Assembly (NCBI GenBank): GCA_019915015.1
Contig: JAHBBC010000007.1
Span: 744,001 to 808,000 of the forward strand
DNA length: 64,000 bases
Reading direction: 5' to 3'
From: Auriscalpium vulgare
Taxonomy: Eukaryota > Basidiomycota > Agaricomycetes > Russulales > Auriscalpiaceae
The notes beneath the pieces are model-generated. The model saw only the letters and a program-made list of their open reading frames with translations. It did not search any database and had not been told where the DNA came from. Positions 12,998 to 23,971 of the stretch are shown here, in pieces. The stretch's first letter is position 1. Each line of letters begins with the position of its first letter. Position numbers and translations under genes: made by a program.

Positions 12998-13406
12998 GTG
13001 TTGGTAAGGAGCTTCGGTGGTCTTCTCTGCGGCGCGGCGCGCCAGAAAATGGTGGGCAGCGGCGCCGAGCGACTCTGCCGCGAGAGCTCGCTCGGGATTG
13101 TGACGGGCTCGATCCTCACTGAACTCGAGATAGATGAGAAAGTGCGAGGACGGCAGGGTCGACCGCAGACAGGTCGGAATGCTTGTTTGCTGACCACCCC
13201 GCCTGCCGTAAGCCTCGACGATCGGACTGGCGGCCCGCTGAAGCCGTAGATGGATGGTGCGCGAGAAGCACAGGCTTCTCCTCTCGCAGCTCGCTGAGTC
13301 GCGCCCGACGTGACATGACGCGCACTAACCAGGCGCCCCTCGCCTGTCCCATGTCCCGAGTCCCGCACGCCTCTCCTCCTGCCACCACCCACCTTGCCCG
13401 CCGACG

Positions 13407-16400
13407 ATGTTTTTCACCACCGAGCTGTTGTCGCGACGCGACAGTGGGTTTGGTCTCCTCTGGTGCGTAGCATGGAACGGTCGCCTCGGGCGAGCTCATG
13501 GCCCCCCTACAGGCTCGCAGCGACGCTCGGTGCGAAATCATCGTTCAAGAAACTGCCCAAAGGTGACGTGCTGGGCGCCGATATCGCCCAGCTCTGCGAC
13601 CTCATCATAGAACCGGCGGAGCCGCTCGCTCTTCGATTGTCGAGCAACTTAATGGTTGGTGTGGCTCGGTGAGCCCAATATATGTACTCACAGCCTTCTC
13701 CGTCCCCTAACGCGCAATCCCGCCACGCTAGCGTTTATAAAAGTGCATATATGCGTCTTGCCGCGGATGCTTGTACTCATTGTGCGCATATAGTCAAGCA
13801 TGAGATATTCCTGGGCGACGTTACGGCCTGCTTTGCGGCGCTGAAGAAAGCCGTGCAAGATTCCAGCGCTATGTCGTCCGCTTCGCTGCAGATGGGCCAG
13901 CCGACAGTAAGGTATGCATGAGTACAGCTCTAAGTTCGCCTTTTGGTAAACTGATGCGCCTCTCTAGGCCCGACACAGTGACGGTGACAGCGGATCCGGC
14001 GATGGCGCTTGGGCTGCGTATCGAGGACTTCATGTTTGTAAGTGGGCTGCTGCTTGGCAAGGCTTGCGCACCTAGTCCTGACTGTTGTCTGGTAGGACTG
14101 GCAAGATTTCGACGAAGGTAAGAGTTCAAGTGGATCTCCATGCCTTCGTTCCTGACACTGTTTAAGACGGTGATGGATCTGACGACGAATACGGCCGGCC
14201 AAAGAAGAGGAAGGCCAAGGATACCAAGAAGCGAGCGCCCTCTGTCCTGGAGACCGCCAGAGCGAATATGCACACCCTCAATGAGAATCTAGAGCAGCTC
14301 TTGTCGGGGTCATTCGAGGCGTCATTCATGGACAACAGCGGTGTAGGCAACGAGAGCTTCATCTCTCAACCGGGTGAAGGCTTCGGATTCGGTGACTTCG
14401 GTGACAATCCCTTCGTCGCGGACGGTGAGCTTGGGCTCGGGGATCTTGCAGATGAGCTAGCCCAGGAACTAGGGGAGGGCTGGGGGAGCGCACCTGTCAA
14501 ACCGAGGGACGGGTGAGTATATATGCGCCTCAGTCGGACATCTTGCTGAGGACGGCTCAGCGAGGACGTCGACATGGACTTCCACGTTGCCTCGGACCCC
14601 GTGGATGGAGGCATGGATTTTGGCGGCGACTTTGCGTTTGCCAGCGTAGGGCAGGTGGGCTCATCGTCGGTCGCTGGTGATATCGATATCCCAGCGTCAG
14701 TCCGTTCAAGCGCGAAGAAAAGGGTAAGTCGCATCGCAATCTTCTCCGAACACTGGTTGATATCTGCCTCAGACCTTTGCCGAGGCGACTCAGGGTACTT
14801 CGAATCCGCTGTCACCCTGCCCCGCCCTGACGTGTATTTCAGAAAGCGAGAATAACCTGCCTCAGTCTCAGATGGCTCGAACCCCTACGCCACCGTGGGC
14901 TGTCGAACAGGACGTTGCCATTCCAGAAGATGCCCTAGCTCCCGCTCCCGTTGATACTGACGATGTCCCAGCGCCGACAGAAGTAGTTCCGGCGCCGCGC
15001 AAGGCAAAGCGTGTCCGGTTACTCCTGGACGCTCGCACCGAGCTTACCGACGACGAGCTCAAGGTACGCTATCAGCCAACGTCATAAAGCTAGATCTCAT
15101 CGCAAGTGTAGACGGCCAGAGCGCAGTACGTCAGAGGCCAGGAGACCCTGCGCCGAGAGCAGGATGCCAAGAAGCTAGAGAAAGAAAGCGGGAGGTTAAT
15201 CGAAGAGATGCTCTGGAGCGTTCCCTTGGGCTGTAAGAGCTTCTCGGACGTCTTCTAGAGCCGCCGCTGACGTCCGGCAGTGCAAGCTCCTGTTCTCGTC
15301 AACTTCTGGTTGGAAAATTTCAAGGTACAAGTCGAGACACGATCAGGAGCACTGCATGTTGAGGCGACTGGTACGCTGACTCTCAACGGGTCAACCGTCG
15401 AATCCTCGTAGTGACATTTGGCAGCTACCACACCGAGAAAGCGTCGGCGACGCGAGGAAAGTCCCGTCGATAAAGGACAGAATGGCGATATAGTCCTCGA
15501 AAAGATTGACGACTGGGTTGCTCCCCCTCCGCCGGACATGGATATGGGCATGAACCTGTTCGAAGGAAATGGTTAGCCTATGGCCTACCGAGCTCCAAGA
15601 AAACGTCGTGATTGAACTCCGTTTGCGCAGACTTCTACCAGGACCAAGCACAGGCGGTTTACGGCGGTTCCGCGCACCAGCGGTCCTCTGAGGTACTGTA
15701 TATTTTGGACCTCACGCCTGCTGCGTCTGACTTCATAACAGGAGCCCGGGCAAGGGCGACATGCCTCCCATCCTCCTTCTCCCTTGGGCGGCGCCTTTGA
15801 CTTCCACGTGGGCCACGACCCAGAGCCCGCATCCGGCTCGCAAAAGAGCTCACTGTTCCCGTGGGACAACGCGGGTCCCAGCTCCTCGGTCAACGGCGGC
15901 GCGGCGTTCGACCTTGGAAGCGACAGGGTCAGCGTAGGCCATTCCGAAGTGCGCATCCGAGGAAGCTCGCTGGGGAGGAGCAAGCGAGATAGTTCCCTCA
16001 TCCCAAGCCAGATCGGCAGCACGGTGGGTGGGATAGGCTTTTCACCTGGCGCGTTCGGCAAGGTGGGTACGCAGATCGAAGGCGAGAACTTCGAGTTTGA
16101 CGGTAAGACCGTTGTCCCATTTGGCTTCGGCGAAGGAAAAATTGCTGTTGCTGAAGGAGTGCCGCAGTTCCCGCAGAGGGGCCGTCGCAAGCGGAGGCCG
16201 ACACCCAGCAGTCTGATTTGAATCTTGTGACGCTGGAACGCAACTCGTTCAATTTTCTGGAGTACGTGGAGCGCTCACTCTATGGCGCTTACTTGATTGA
16301 TATTGATCATCGTTGCCAGATATGCGAAGATGCAGATGCAGACATTACAGCAGCCATCGGAGGGGGTCATCTTTGACAACATGGTCCCCAAGGCCACAAG

Positions 16401-16568
16401 CACCCCACATGTCGCCGCGGCTGCATTCTATCACTGTCTCGGTGCGTCCCGCTGAGAACGGCCATGATGATCGCTCTTCAACGCACCTTCATAGTTCTGG
16501 CAACGAAGCATCTCATCCGTGTCGAGCAGCCCGAGCCGTATGGAGCGCTGAGGATCAAGGTAGTGTGA
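13407..16568 (+). CDS. REC8: Meiotic cohesin subunit Rec8 (alpha-kleisin)
   Basis: Rec8 closes the cohesin ring between Smc1 and Smc3 in meiosis and is cut by separase at anaphase I/II. The first exon reads MFFTTELLSRRDSGFGLLW and, after an intron, continues LAATLGAKSSFKKLPK, then DIAQLCDLIIEPAEPLALRL and SSNLMVGVARVYKVKHEIFL. This is the Rad21/Rec8 N-terminal Smc3-binding domain, with the form seen in Rec8 rather than the MFYSE start of mitotic Rad21. The middle is acidic and disordered with a basic patch (PRKRRRREESPVDKGQ) that could be an NLS. The C-terminal winged helix ends the protein: NLVTLERNSFNFLEYAKMQM, then FDNMVPKATSTPHVAAAAFY and VEQPEPYGALRIKVV. Many introns (a dozen or more). 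The stop at 16566-16568 lies about 110 bp from the retrotransposon edge, so the CDS is not interrupted. Confidence 0.9.
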
Positions 16569-16671
16569 GAAGTACTTGCCATAGCTGTCGTAGTGCGCCT
16601 GGTTGTTTTTCACGACAAAATAGAGCTCCGTCGACAACAACTCGCAGGATCCTGGAGGATTCCCTGAGCTC

Positions 16672-16676
16672 CATAC
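16672..16676. repeat. Target-site duplication, left copy (catac)
   Basis: The 5 bp catac lies directly outside the left LTR and recurs at 21701-21705 outside the right LTR. Ty1/copia integrases typically leave 5-bp duplications. Confidence 0.75.
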
Positions 16677-16880
16677 TAAACGCAGCGAAGGCGGCAGAAG
16701 CCTGTGACCTAGTGACCAAAGGTAACCTCAGTCGAATGTAGAAGAGACTGAGGGGCGACGTGGCGCGTATGGCGACTATACGAGTTGTCCGTGATTAGGT
16801 AACGAGCGTCAAAAGTATGAGTATAGAGGATATGTACGAAGAAGTGATTGTAAGTAAGTAATGTACGTTCTACGACAACA
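16677..16880 (-). repeat. 3' LTR of the copia element (about 204 bp, internally deleted)
   Basis: In element orientation it starts TGTTGTCGTAGAACG. The sequence matches the right LTR base for base by eye, except that one of two 24-bp direct repeats plus the spacer between them is missing (junction near 16727-16751). Confidence 0.88.
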
Positions 16881-16890
16881 CACCCCCTCA
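16881..16890 (-). other. Polypurine tract of the copia element
   Basis: Directly upstream of the 3' LTR in element orientation the sequence is TGAGGGGGTG, a purine run suited to priming plus-strand DNA synthesis. It overlaps the TGA stop of the pol frame. Confidence 0.7.
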
Positions 16891-18405
16891 ATCACGAACG
16901 AGTCCGAGTCCATCCACCATCTCCTGGAACTTGACACGTGCGAGAGGCTTTGTGAGCCCGTCTGCAAGCATCAGGCCCGTTGGGCAGTGCTGAACCACGA
17001 AGGTACCGTCGGCAACTCGCTCGCGGACGAAATGATGTTGAACATCAATGTGCTTCGTGCGTGAGTGGTAGCGAGATTCCTTCGAGAGGTCAATGGCACC
17101 TTGGTTGTCCACAAGAACGACCGTTGGCGTCTCCTCGATGCCGGGTACGCCGATCTCGATGAGGAAGCGTCGAAGCCAGAGTCCTTGGCTCGCGGCGTTC
17201 GCAAGTGCCATGTACTCGCCTTCAGTGGATGACTTGGCCACAGTAGGTTGCTTCTTTGTTGACCAGGAGACCGTCGCGTCGCCCATCTGAAAGACAAACC
17301 CCGATGTCGAACGACGGTCATCGATATCTCGAGCCCAATTCGAGTCGACAGAGCAGAGTAAGCTGTCGGAGTCACCAGACGTGCCACCGAGGGCCAGGCG
17401 CACGTCGCGAGTCCCCGCCAAGTACCGGAGAACGTTCTGGGCTGCATGCCAGTGTACTTCGCCCGGATTGGCGTTGAACTGCGATAGATTGGAAGTGACA
17501 AATGAGATGTCGGGACGCGAGATGACAGAGAGCCAGAGGAGAGCGCCTGTAAGTGCGCGATACGGGACCGTCTTCATGCGCTCGATCTCCTCGGTCGTCT
17601 CGGGTGCGTCCCACTTCGAAAGGACTACGCTGGGATCCATTGGGACGTCCCGCGGCTTGCATTTGTCCATGTTGAAGCGCTTGAGAAGACTCTCGATGTA
17701 CTGCCGTTGCGAGATGGAGACCGTATTGGTAGCCGCGTCGTCGATGAGCTGGAAGCCTAGCATCCAGTCGGGGTTCTCTTCCTTCATCTCAAAGAGGCTG
17801 TGGAGCTCTCCGCGCACGCGCGTCAGCTCCTTTGCGGAATCCGCAAAGCTGAGGAAGTTGTCGACGTGGACTGCGAGGATAGCATGACTCCCGTTGGACG
17901 ATCGAGTGTAGACTGCGGTGTCCTGTTCGGTCGGAAGGAACGAGACTGTCGCCAGTTTCTCGTTCATGTACTTGTGCCAGAGGCGGGACGCCTGCTTAAG
18001 TCCGTAAAGGCTGCGCTGCAGGCAGAGGACGCGGTCTGTCCCGTCGTCGAATCCCGGGGGCTGGCGCATATAAATAGTGTGGTCGACGTCGCTGTGAAGG
18101 AATGCACCTGTCACGTCATCCTGTCCGCGCACCCATCCGCAAACCTTGGCGAGGTGTAGCAAGATGCGCAGTGACTCGGGACGGACGGTTGGCGAGTACG
18201 TATCGTCGAAGTCCACTCCGGGAATCTGGGAGAAACCTTGGGCAACTAGGCGTGCTTTCCAGCGCAGGATTTCGCCGTTCGGGCCAAACTTGATGTCGAA
18301 GACCCATCGGCACCCTATGACTGAGCTTCCGGCGGTAGCTCCACCACAACCCAGGTTCCTCGCTTCTCGTGCATGCTCATCTCCTCTCCCATTGCCGTCC
18401 ACCAT
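16888..18405 (-). CDS. copia pol frame: reverse transcriptase and RNase H
   Basis: This frame holds the copia reverse transcriptase, from CRWVFDIKFGPNGEI through RWKARLVAQGFSQ and LYGLKQASRLWHKYM, and RNase H with DDRRSTSGFVFQMGD, SSTEGEYMAL and the C-terminal TKHIDVQHHFV. The catalytic box, normally YVDD, reads HVDN, so the second metal-binding Asp is replaced by Asn; this should abolish polymerase activity (established for the family). The frame overlaps the gag-integrase frame by about 91 nt in the -1 register. Its nominal start codon is not a real initiation site, because the conserved reading enters from the upstream frame. It is therefore the 3' half of a broken gag-pol gene. Confidence 0.9.
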   Translation of the reverse strand: MVDGNGRGDEHAREARNLGCGGATAGSSVIGCRWVFDIKFGPNGEILRWKARLVAQGFSQIPGVDFDDTYSPTVRPESLRILLHLAKVCGWVRGQDDVTGAFLHSDVDHTIYMRQPPGFDDGTDRVLCLQRSLYGLKQASRLWHKYMNEKLATVSFLPTEQDTAVYTRSSNGSHAILAVHVDNFLSFADSAKELTRVRGELHSLFEMKEENPDWMLGFQLIDDAATNTVSISQRQYIESLLKRFNMDKCKPRDVPMDPSVVLSKWDAPETTEEIERMKTVPYRALTGALLWLSVISRPDISFVTSNLSQFNANPGEVHWHAAQNVLRYLAGTRDVRLALGGTSGDSDSLLCSVDSNWARDIDDRRSTSGFVFQMGDATVSWSTKKQPTVAKSSTEGEYMALANAASQGLWLRRFLIEIGVPGIEETPTVVLVDNQGAIDLSKESRYHSRTKHIDVQHHFVRERVADGTFVVQHCPTGLMLADGLTKPLARVKFQEMVDGLGLVRD

Positions 18406-21302
18406 TGCGGCGCATCAGCGCCTGCAGTTGCCTCCTTGAAGCTCGCCGGAATCCTCCCTTCATAGACGGCAACAAACGCGAAGTGCACGATGACCTCTGT
18501 CGATGACGGGTCCGCGTCTTCCGTTGTCGTGTCATCCTGCGCATCCGCCACCCCCTGGAGCTGAGCTTGGTCGCGTAGTTGCTTGCGAGCAGCGCGCGCG
18601 TCGCGTAGGGCCTTGTTGTCGGCCTTCGCAGCTGCGTCGCGCGCATTCGTAGCGTCGGCGGCTTTCTTGTACCAGGATGGGCGCTGAATACGAGTCGTGC
18701 GTCGGGGTTGTGGATCGTCGGCAGGAGGTGCTGCTGGTGTGCTCGGAGGTGAAGGTGTGAGAGCTGGAAGAGGCGAGAGAGGTGGTTGAGCTGCGGGTTC
18801 TTCGGCGCCGGTGTTTGGGTCGTCAGAATTGACGGCAGGCGTCGTTGGCATGTTGCGAGTGGAATCCTCGCGTTCCGGCACAGGTGGCGGCGCAGTTGGT
18901 CTCACCCCCTCACTCGGAACAGCCGACGCTCGTGGTGCGTCGTCGTCATCCTCACGCGCGAGCACGTCTTCATAGACAACGACGTCGCGCGAGGTGCGAA
19001 ACTGACGTTTCGATGGTACCCACACCTTGTATGCTCGAGAACCGCGCTCGAATCCGCACCATACTGCTTCATACGCGTGCTCATCAAGCTTCTTGCGCTG
19101 AGCGGGCGGTATGCGGACATGGCAGCGAGCACCGAACGATCGCAGTGCTGAAAGATCGGGCTTCGTGCCGTAAAATGCCTCGTTGGGCGTGACCAGTGGG
19201 CTAGAGAGCGAGCGGTTCGGGCTGCGGTTGCGGACATGGTTTGCATATTCGTGCGCTTGGGGCCAGAACGCGTTGGATAATTTCGCGCCCTTGAGCATCG
19301 AGAGCGCCAGCTCGTGCGTCGTGCGGTTGAAGCGTTCCGCGACGCCGTTTTGCTGAGGTGTGTATGGCGCGGATCGCTCGTGCGTGATCCCCTTGCTCTT
19401 GAACCAGTCCTGCAAGTCCGTGTTGATGAACTCGCCTCCGCCGTCTGTTCGGACGATCCTGACTTTGTCGCTTGTGCGCGTCTCGAGGCGTGCGATGAGC
19501 GCCTTGATCTCGTCGGCGGTGTCGCTCTTCTGCTTGAGATACTCCTTCCAGCCCTTGCGTGTGGCGTCGTCGACGACGGCGAGCGTGTATGTGTAGCCCG
19601 CGTTCGATACGTCGAACGGTCCTTGAAGATCCATGTGCAGGCGCTCGAGACGGGCCTTCGAGCGGTTTGCTGCCTCCTTCGGAAAGGGCGCCTGCGGGCT
19701 CTTCCCCTTCGCGCAGCCATCGCACGGTGCGAGCGCACCTTCAGGGTGGAGATCCATCCCTGTTACGAGGCCTTTCGATTTGAGGAGGCGGATGCTGTAC
19801 TCGCCGAGGTGACCGAGACGTTGGTGCCATAGATCAATGTTGGACTTGGATGCGGACGCGATGAATGAGACGTCGGGCGTGGAAGTGAGTCGCGTCGGTG
19901 GCGCGATGACGCAGTTGAGCTCGTAGAGGTTCTGGCGTAACCAGCCCTCCATGACGACGAAGCCGTTCGCCTTCTGCACGGCGACGTGGCCGTTGTGCGT
20001 GACGATGCGGAGGCCCTTGAGGTCCATCCGCGGCTGCGAGACAATATTGTTGCGCGCTGTCGGACAATAGTTGACGTTCTCGAGTGTGACGATGCGGTCG
20101 CGTGCGCCTTGGACAGACGATATGACCTGGACAGTCCCCGTGCCGATAACTTCTAGCGGGGGTACTCCGGTCTGGATGCCGTTGATGATACTGTGCTTCG
20201 GCGTGAACGAGGTGAATGCGGCGCGGTCGCGGCATATGTGCGTCGTCGACCCGCTGTCCAGGATCCACGAGAACCGGGAGATGTAGGGCGCGCTCATGAA
20301 TGTGAGCTGGTCGAGGTCGACGTCGGCGCTGACCGGCTGTTCGGTGGCTTGATTAGCCTGCTCGGTGGCCTGGTTCGTCTTCGCGTCGTCCTTCGTGCTG
20401 TCCTTCTTCTTCCTACGGTTCCGGCCTGGGCCTTTCCCTTCAGATCCGCCCCCCTTCGACCAGCAATCGGCGTGCGTGTGGCCGGGGTTCTTGCAGTTCG
20501 TGCAGACAGACTCCCCGGGTTTGGGGGTCCGTCGCAGTTTGCCTCCGCGTCGTGCGAACGCGGCGCTGTATGCAGTCGCCGTCGTTGCCTGGTTCGTTCG
20601 GACTCCGTGCTCGTCCTTGATGCGGCGCTCGATTTCCGTGGACAGGTAGTGATCGGGGAGGCCGGAGAAGACATAGTTCCACGATGGCGGCATGGAGATC
20701 CGCATGAAGCAGGCGAATATCTCGTCGTCGACATCTCGGCCCATGAGCACGAGGTCGCGACGGAAAGCCTTCATCTTTGCGATATGTGCCGTGGGATCCT
20801 CGCCCTCAACGTATTTCGTCGTCACCAGTGACGTGATCGTCAACGTCCAATCGGTGAGCGTCTGCCCGGAGAACAGCCTGCGTGCTTCTGCCCATACTTC
20901 TGCACCGTACGAAAGATGAGCCACTTGGGCGACCACCTCCTCCGTCATATTCGACGTCAGTATCGTCTTGACGAGTGCGCTGACTCGGCGCCACGTGTTG
21001 GACTGCTTCGGATATGAGCTCGGGTCCGGAAACGGGACGGTATCGGTCGCGTAGTCGAAGAGGTCGACGGTGTCGAGAGCGGATTGGATGTTGGTGCTCC
21101 ATGCAATGTAATTTGTCGGCGTGAGTTTGTGGGGGAGACGGAAGAGGTTGGTGTAGCGTGTGCTATCGAAGTCCGACGCCGTGAGTGTCCAGTGCGTCGG
21201 TGCGTCCGTTTTCGAGTCGCCGGTGCTCGGGTCTGGGTTGCCCCCGCCCGGCGGAGCGCCCGTGTTCGAGCTCTGACTGCCTGATGGACTCGTCGGGGCC
21301 AT
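18315..21302 (-). CDS. copia gag, protease and integrase frame
   Basis: A 995-residue open frame starting at ATG 21302 (MAPTSPSGSQ). In order it shows: a copia Gag (UBN2-like) region with LTDWTLTITSLVTTKYVEG; a CCHC zinc knuckle CTNCKNPGHTHADCW; aspartic protease WILDSGSTTHICRD; the integrase zinc-binding part LWHQRLGHLGE with CDGCAKGK; and the integrase core with VVDDATRKGW, RTDGGGEFIN and TPQQNGVAERFNR (the D, D and E positions). A Pro-rich linker leads to the start of the reverse transcriptase and then a stop (TAG). The stop falls inside the RT domain, so the frame is truncated relative to the usual single copia polyprotein. Transcription is from the right LTR. Confidence 0.92.
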   Translation of the reverse strand: MAPTSPSGSQSSNTGAPPGGGNPDPSTGDSKTDAPTHWTLTASDFDSTRYTNLFRLPHKLTPTNYIAWSTNIQSALDTVDLFDYATDTVPFPDPSSYPKQSNTWRRVSALVKTILTSNMTEEVVAQVAHLSYGAEVWAEARRLFSGQTLTDWTLTITSLVTTKYVEGEDPTAHIAKMKAFRRDLVLMGRDVDDEIFACFMRISMPPSWNYVFSGLPDHYLSTEIERRIKDEHGVRTNQATTATAYSAAFARRGGKLRRTPKPGESVCTNCKNPGHTHADCWSKGGGSEGKGPGRNRRKKKDSTKDDAKTNQATEQANQATEQPVSADVDLDQLTFMSAPYISRFSWILDSGSTTHICRDRAAFTSFTPKHSIINGIQTGVPPLEVIGTGTVQVISSVQGARDRIVTLENVNYCPTARNNIVSQPRMDLKGLRIVTHNGHVAVQKANGFVVMEGWLRQNLYELNCVIAPPTRLTSTPDVSFIASASKSNIDLWHQRLGHLGEYSIRLLKSKGLVTGMDLHPEGALAPCDGCAKGKSPQAPFPKEAANRSKARLERLHMDLQGPFDVSNAGYTYTLAVVDDATRKGWKEYLKQKSDTADEIKALIARLETRTSDKVRIVRTDGGGEFINTDLQDWFKSKGITHERSAPYTPQQNGVAERFNRTTHELALSMLKGAKLSNAFWPQAHEYANHVRNRSPNRSLSSPLVTPNEAFYGTKPDLSALRSFGARCHVRIPPAQRKKLDEHAYEAVWCGFERGSRAYKVWVPSKRQFRTSRDVVVYEDVLAREDDDDAPRASAVPSEGVRPTAPPPVPEREDSTRNMPTTPAVNSDDPNTGAEEPAAQPPLSPLPALTPSPPSTPAAPPADDPQPRRTTRIQRPSWYKKAADATNARDAAAKADNKALRDARAARKQLRDQAQLQGVADAQDDTTTEDADPSSTEVIVHFAFVAVYEGRIPASFKEATAGADAPQWWTAMGEEMSMHEKRGTWVVVELPPEAQS

Positions 21303-21372
21303 CTCTTGAGACTTGGGTTCAAAGGAGTGGAAGGTTTGGTTGGGGTAGGCTCAACAGCTAGTGTGTCGGCTC

Positions 21373-21384
21373 AGGGCCCATAAC
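21373..21384 (-). other. Putative primer-binding site (initiator tRNA-Met anticodon arm)
   Basis: Just inside the 5' LTR, in element orientation, the sequence is GTTATGGGCCC. This is complementary to the anticodon arm of a eukaryotic initiator tRNA-Met (GGGCCCAUAAC). Copia and Ty5 are known to prime from an internally cut initiator tRNA-Met; assignment here is by comparison with remembered tRNA sequence. Confidence 0.55.
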
Positions 21385-21700
21385 CTAAACGCAGCGAAGG
21401 CGGCAGAAGCCTGTGACCTAGTGACCAAAGGTAACCTCAGTCGAATGTAGAAGAGACTCAATTGAATAGATGTGTACCTAGTGACCAAAGGTAACTAGGT
21501 AGAGAGTTAGATATGCCTAGCGAGGCAGAAAGGAACGGTGCTCACCCTCAGTCGAATGTAGAAGAGACTGAGGGGCGACGTGGCGCGTATGGCGACTATA
21601 CGAGTTGTCCGTGATTAGGTAACGAGCGTCAAAAGTATGAGTATAGAGGATATGTACGAAGAAGTGATTGTAAGTAAGTAATGTACGTTCTACGACAACA
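21385..21700 (-). repeat. 5' LTR of the copia element (about 315 bp)
   Basis: The right edge (21700) gives the LTR start TGTTGTCG in element orientation. It contains two 24-bp direct repeats beginning near 21435 and 21546, 111 bp apart, and a second short repeat (acctagtgaccaaaggtaac) near 21416 and 21478. The left edge is accurate to about 2 bp. Confidence 0.88.
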
Positions 21701-21705
21701 CATAC
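21701..21705. repeat. Target-site duplication, right copy (catac)
   Basis: Matches the 5 bp at 16672-16676. Confidence 0.75.
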
Positions 21706-21962
21706 GACTTGGGATCCGTCATGTTTTGTCGGGATTCGAGGCTGTCGCTGTCTCGGAGTGCACTCAAGACAAGAGCGGATGTCCGAGACGTGAGGCAAGG
21801 TCCGAGAGGAGCGCAGAGGGGACGTAAGATCGGAGGCTCGGGAGCGTGAGAAACATGTATCGAGTGCATCCTGCGGTCAGACCATGGCGGACACTATTCG
21901 ATACCCGACATATAAGGACCCGTCTCGCCACCCGTCTTCCATACCGTAGCCATCTGCGCACC

Positions 21963-22899
<937 letters not shown>

Positions 22900-23971
22900 T
22901 TGTTACTGATTGGTGAGCACAGGCTCTATTCATTCGTTGACGCTTGCTGATCACGTTCTGCTCGCAGGTCTGAGACATGTACGTAGACTTTTATTAGAAC
23001 GCCATCTGTCTCATGGAATATCATCAAACATGTGCGATTGCATCTCAACGGAACGCTTTCGCGTCGCCGAAGACCATCCGCCTGCGCCCAGACTGGGCGG
23101 TCTGGCCCGCCACGTCTGCACCGTGCCTCCAGAGCGCAAGAGAGTTGGCTTGGTGTGATCATGCGCGAGGGGAGGATGTCACAGTCGGGCCGTCGTGCGA
23201 CAGACTTCTACCGAGGTTAGAGAGTGTAGACTCGGACTGTCGTAAGTGTGCTGCAGGGGGACCGTGCGTGGCAGGAGCTGTGCGGTCTCTGAAGGTTATG
23301 AAGTGGTACGTGGGAAGGGGACGAGGCTTGAAAAGTGAATGGTTCCGGAAGCGGCGTGGTGTTGCTTCGCCCGCCTGCTGCTTGGGACGTTGCGCTCTCA
23401 ACCGACATCTTCCCGCATTCAAGGTTCTTACTTTACTAAGATGCTCGCCGCCCATGACGAATGTGAGACAGACGTGCTTCTGTGTGTACGAGGGTGGTGG
23501 TTGACGGCAGGATGCTGCTGTCTGGCAGCCTAGTCGATTGCCAGTATACGTACTAGTCGTGGTTAGTCGACAAGGGCAAGTCGCGCTTTCTAGCTACCTA
23601 CACCTCGGCGCCAGGCTGTGTTCGGGAGAAGGAGGGCGGCGGTGCCACACGCGTACCCGATCGCGCCTGGTCCAGGCTGGTCACCAATCTGCTGCTGCCA
23701 GCCAACATTGTGATTCTGATATAATGCGTGGTCCACACTTTCGACGATAACCCCGCTCGCTTTTCCCGCACCATCTTCTCGCAGGAACACCCGGTTGTCT
23801 GCTGCTCACTTGTTGCAGCGCTGCACAGCCCACCTGGCATCGGCACCGTCTTGACAGCGCCTAAATCTTCATTCACTTCATCTTGACCCCCTTGAACCTT
23901 CACCGTCCTTTCTCTCCTATAATACCCTAGTGCCATCGAGGCCGCCGACTTGCCCACCCCCGGTCCCTGCC
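22900..23971. other. Intergenic, no supported gene
   Basis: Between the isomerase stop and the next gene only short, unrelated open frames occur. The last 80 bp are pyrimidine-rich (ctttctctcctataatac), as in a fungal core promoter for the plus-strand gene that follows. Confidence 0.5.

Larger units (their letters stand above)
16677..21700 (-). mobile_element. Ty1/copia LTR retrotransposon, full length but damaged
   Basis: The element is complete in outline. In minus orientation it has a 5' LTR (right), a tRNA-type primer site, gag-protease-integrase, reverse transcriptase-RNase H, a polypurine tract and a 3' LTR (left), flanked by catac duplications. Integrase precedes reverse transcriptase, which defines the copia order. 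It lies in the space between rec8 and the isopentenyl-diphosphate isomerase gene and interrupts neither. Defects: the polyprotein is split into two frames, the second Asp of the reverse transcriptase box is Asn, and the 3' LTR lacks about 111 bp. Outside that deletion the two LTRs look identical by eye, suggesting a recent insertion. Confidence 0.93.

Noticed and set aside
13116..13541. Minus-strand frame upstream of rec8
   Set aside because: It overlaps the first coding exon and promoter of rec8 and has an Arg/Ala-rich composition typical of antisense reading.
16431..16640. Minus-strand frame opposite the rec8 end (reads ELYFVVKNNQAHYDSYGKYF)
   Set aside because: Most of it is antisense to the conserved rec8 C-terminus. 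The remaining 25 codons are too short, and joining the two flanks of the retrotransposon does not give a continuing frame, so I do not claim a disrupted gene.
18786..20831. Several plus-strand frames within the copia element
   Set aside because: Antisense to the well-conserved gag-protease-integrase frame; no domain is seen in them.
23013..23504. Plus-strand frame of 163 codons after IDI1
   Set aside because: Composition is Arg/Cys-rich without motif, with no upstream promoter signal and no conserved block; probably chance in GC-rich DNA.
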